Assembly: GCA_902796705.1 (NCBI GenBank)
Contig: CADBQF010000277.1
Span: 1-6,766, forward strand
DNA length: 6,766 bases
From: Ruminococcus flavefaciens
GTDB lineage: Bacteria; Bacillota; Clostridia; Oscillospirales; Ruminococcaceae
Reading direction: 5' to 3'
In this document: piece by piece, positions 5,669-6,766 of the stretch
Position numbering within the stretch: the stretch's first letter is position 1
Layout: the number at the start of each line of letters is the position of its first letter
Notes under the pieces: model-generated
What the model was told of the DNA's origin: nothing
The model's database searches: none
What the model saw: only the letters and a program-made list of their open reading frames with translations
Made by a program: the position numbers and the translations under genes

Positions 5669-5884
5669 TTGGATATATTATACGGATATTTGTCACAGGC
5701 AGATGTTTCGTGTGTTCTGGCAGAGGTCAGCAAAAATAAACTTTCTGTTCCGGCGATCATAGTGATCGTACTGATATTTGTCGCCGTGAGCATTTCTTCG
5801 GGCATCATCACATTCCGCATGAAGCGAAAAAAATACGCCCGTGAGCGTCAGCAGAAAATATCAGATAAGGATAACAAGGAATGA
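5669..5884 (+). CDS. Small single-pass membrane protein, unknown function
   Basis: 71 residues from a TTG start. GGTGAT (5659-5664) matches the anti-SD tail at suitable spacing for this TTG. A GTG at 5660 is in frame but would fall within the SD, so the longer 74-residue form is less likely. Residues about 27-48 are a strong transmembrane helix (PAIIVIVLIFVAVSIS core). A very basic cytoplasmic tail follows (FRMKRKKYARERQQK), ending in DKDNKE. The short N-terminal part, with one Cys, would then lie outside. I recognise no family. It precedes the dockerin gene by 34 bases, probably in one transcript. A role linked to that secreted protein is only a guess. Confidence 0.6.
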   Translation: MDILYGYLSQADVSCVLAEVSKNKLSVPAIIVIVLIFVAVSISSGIITFRMKRKKYARERQQKISDKDNKE

Positions 5885-5918
5885 CATCACGCCGTTCCGC
5901 TCTTGATAAGGAGGATAT

Positions 5919-6766
5919 ATGATAATACGACGTTTTGCAGCATTTGCAGCAGCCATGATGACAGCTTTCGCATCAGTGCCGCTCGCAGCTTCTTCTGAGG
6001 AAAGCGAAGAAGAGGAAAAGATATATACAGTCACATTCGTTGATTTTGACGGAAATGTCATGGATACTCAGAAAGTCCATAATGCTTCCGAGCTGGACTA
6101 CAAGAAGATCGATACCGATTCTCTGCACTCGCATATCGATGTATACACCGAACAGACTTTCTATAGCTGGTCATCGAATCCGGTGAATATCACCGAGGAC
6201 ATCACTATATATGCACTTTACAGGAGAGCCGTTCTCTCTGTGGATTCTCTGCCGTCAAGGACTGAATACTATGGCGATAAGGGAAATGCCACGCTCGACG
6301 GACTGAAAGCTTCCATTACGCTGTACACACAAGTTCCGATAAAGGACAGCGACGGCAAATTCCATGTCACCGAACAGGTCGAAGATATAACCGGAAGCTG
6401 TTCTGCAAAGCCTTCAAAGCTGGAGGAGATATTTGCCGGCGGAGATGCTTCAAAGATCTCGATCTATCCGCCCGGAGATGACAAGCCTATCGCTGAATAT
6501 GACGTTACACTTTTCAGGGGACTTGGCGATCTCAATTCAGATAAGTCAGTCGATTCGTCAGACGCTTCAAATATACTCGTGGAATTTGCAGAACTTGTCA
6601 ACAACAGCAGTTATACTATCTCCGACGAGAGGAAAAAGCTTTGCGACGTTAACCGTGACGAAGTAGTCGATTCCTCCGATGCGAGCCTTGTGCTTGTTCA
6701 TTATACATACTCAGCCAATGGCGAAGACAGGTCGTGGGAGGAGATATTCGAGGAATACGACATAAA
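5919..6766 (+). CDS. Secreted dockerin-bearing protein with InlB-repeat-like and Ig-like regions (3' end cut off)
   Basis: 282 complete codons are open to the window edge. Residues 1-24 are a signal peptide (RR, then an Ala-rich core, LAA at 22-24), followed by an acidic stretch, SSEESEEEEK. Residues about 36-103 resemble the Listeria-Bacteroides/InlB B-repeat fold: YTVTFVDFDGN, YSWSSNPVNITEDITIYALY. Residues about 105-199 look like a bacterial Ig-like domain (LPSRTEYYGDKGNATLDGLKAS). Residues 203 to about 268 are a type I dockerin with two Ca-binding loops: D204-x-N206-x-D208...D212-SSDAS and D243-x-N245-x-D247...D251-SSDAS. Dockerins plug enzymes or accessory proteins into cohesins of cellulosomal scaffoldins. 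No catalytic domain is visible, so a binding or structural cellulosome component is inferred. AAGGAGG (5908-5914) lies 4 bases before the ATG. The sequence continues acidic (EDRSWEEIFEEYD) past the dockerin. Confidence 0.93.
   Translation, partial: MIIRRFAAFAAAMMTAFASVPLAASSEESEEEEKIYTVTFVDFDGNVMDTQKVHNASELDYKKIDTDSLHSHIDVYTEQTFYSWSSNPVNITEDITIYALYRRAVLSVDSLPSRTEYYGDKGNATLDGLKASITLYTQVPIKDSDGKFHVTEQVEDITGSCSAKPSKLEEIFAGGDASKISIYPPGDDKPIAEYDVTLFRGLGDLNSDKSVDSSDASNILVEFAELVNNSSYTISDERKKLCDVNRDEVVDSSDASLVLVHYTYSANGEDRSWEEIFEEYDI

Noticed and set aside
5881..5922. 13-codon frame with ATGA overlaps at both ends, bridging the membrane protein and dockerin genes
   Set aside because: No spaced ribosome site precedes its ATG (AAGGA directly abuts it), and it simply spans the dockerin gene's ribosome site. 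Likely coincidence.

Overview
The window looks like a chromosomal segment of a cellulosome-forming Ruminococcus or close relative (Bacillota, Clostridia). The main clue is the partial gene at the right edge. It encodes a secreted protein with a type I dockerin whose two calcium loops read D-x-N-x-D...DSSDAS, the style common in ruminococci. Strong AGGAGG-type ribosome sites, canonical sigma-A promoters (several with an extended TGT-TATAAT -10), SleB/CwlJ and Spx-like proteins and intrinsic terminators also fit. Genus-level placement is inference.

Layout, left to right. (1) Two minus-strand genes, each with its own promoter: a SleB/CwlJ-type cell wall hydrolase with a long Thr/Ala/Glu-rich linker (598-1530), a terminator, then a membrane-anchored FHA-domain protein (10-429). 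(2) An 858-base stretch without a convincing protein gene (1531-2388). Its left part is AT-rich with two dyads. Its right part starts at a strong extended -10 promoter and can fold into a multi-domain RNA of about 340 nt (about 1993-2330), which I could not assign to a known class. (3) rarA on the plus strand (2389-3672), converging on a small Spx/ArsC-family thioredoxin-fold gene (3685-4029, minus). The two share one compact terminator that contains the rarA stop codon. (4) A 16-bp near-parS palindrome (4048-4063) just upstream of the Spx/ArsC-like gene, then the glyA terminator and glyA (4139-5395, minus) with a near-consensus promoter. (5) A divergent plus-strand unit: a 71-residue single-pass membrane protein (5669-5884) and the secreted dockerin protein (from 5919, running off the window).

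The genes do not form one pathway. glyA (one-carbon metabolism), rarA (replication-fork maintenance) and the Spx/ArsC-like gene are housekeeping genes. The hydrolase, FHA protein and dockerin protein concern the cell envelope, signalling and the extracellular fibre-degrading machinery. I see no transposase, CRISPR array, phage gene, tRNA or rRNA. The two items most worth following up are the structured RNA candidate upstream of rarA and the parS-like site.
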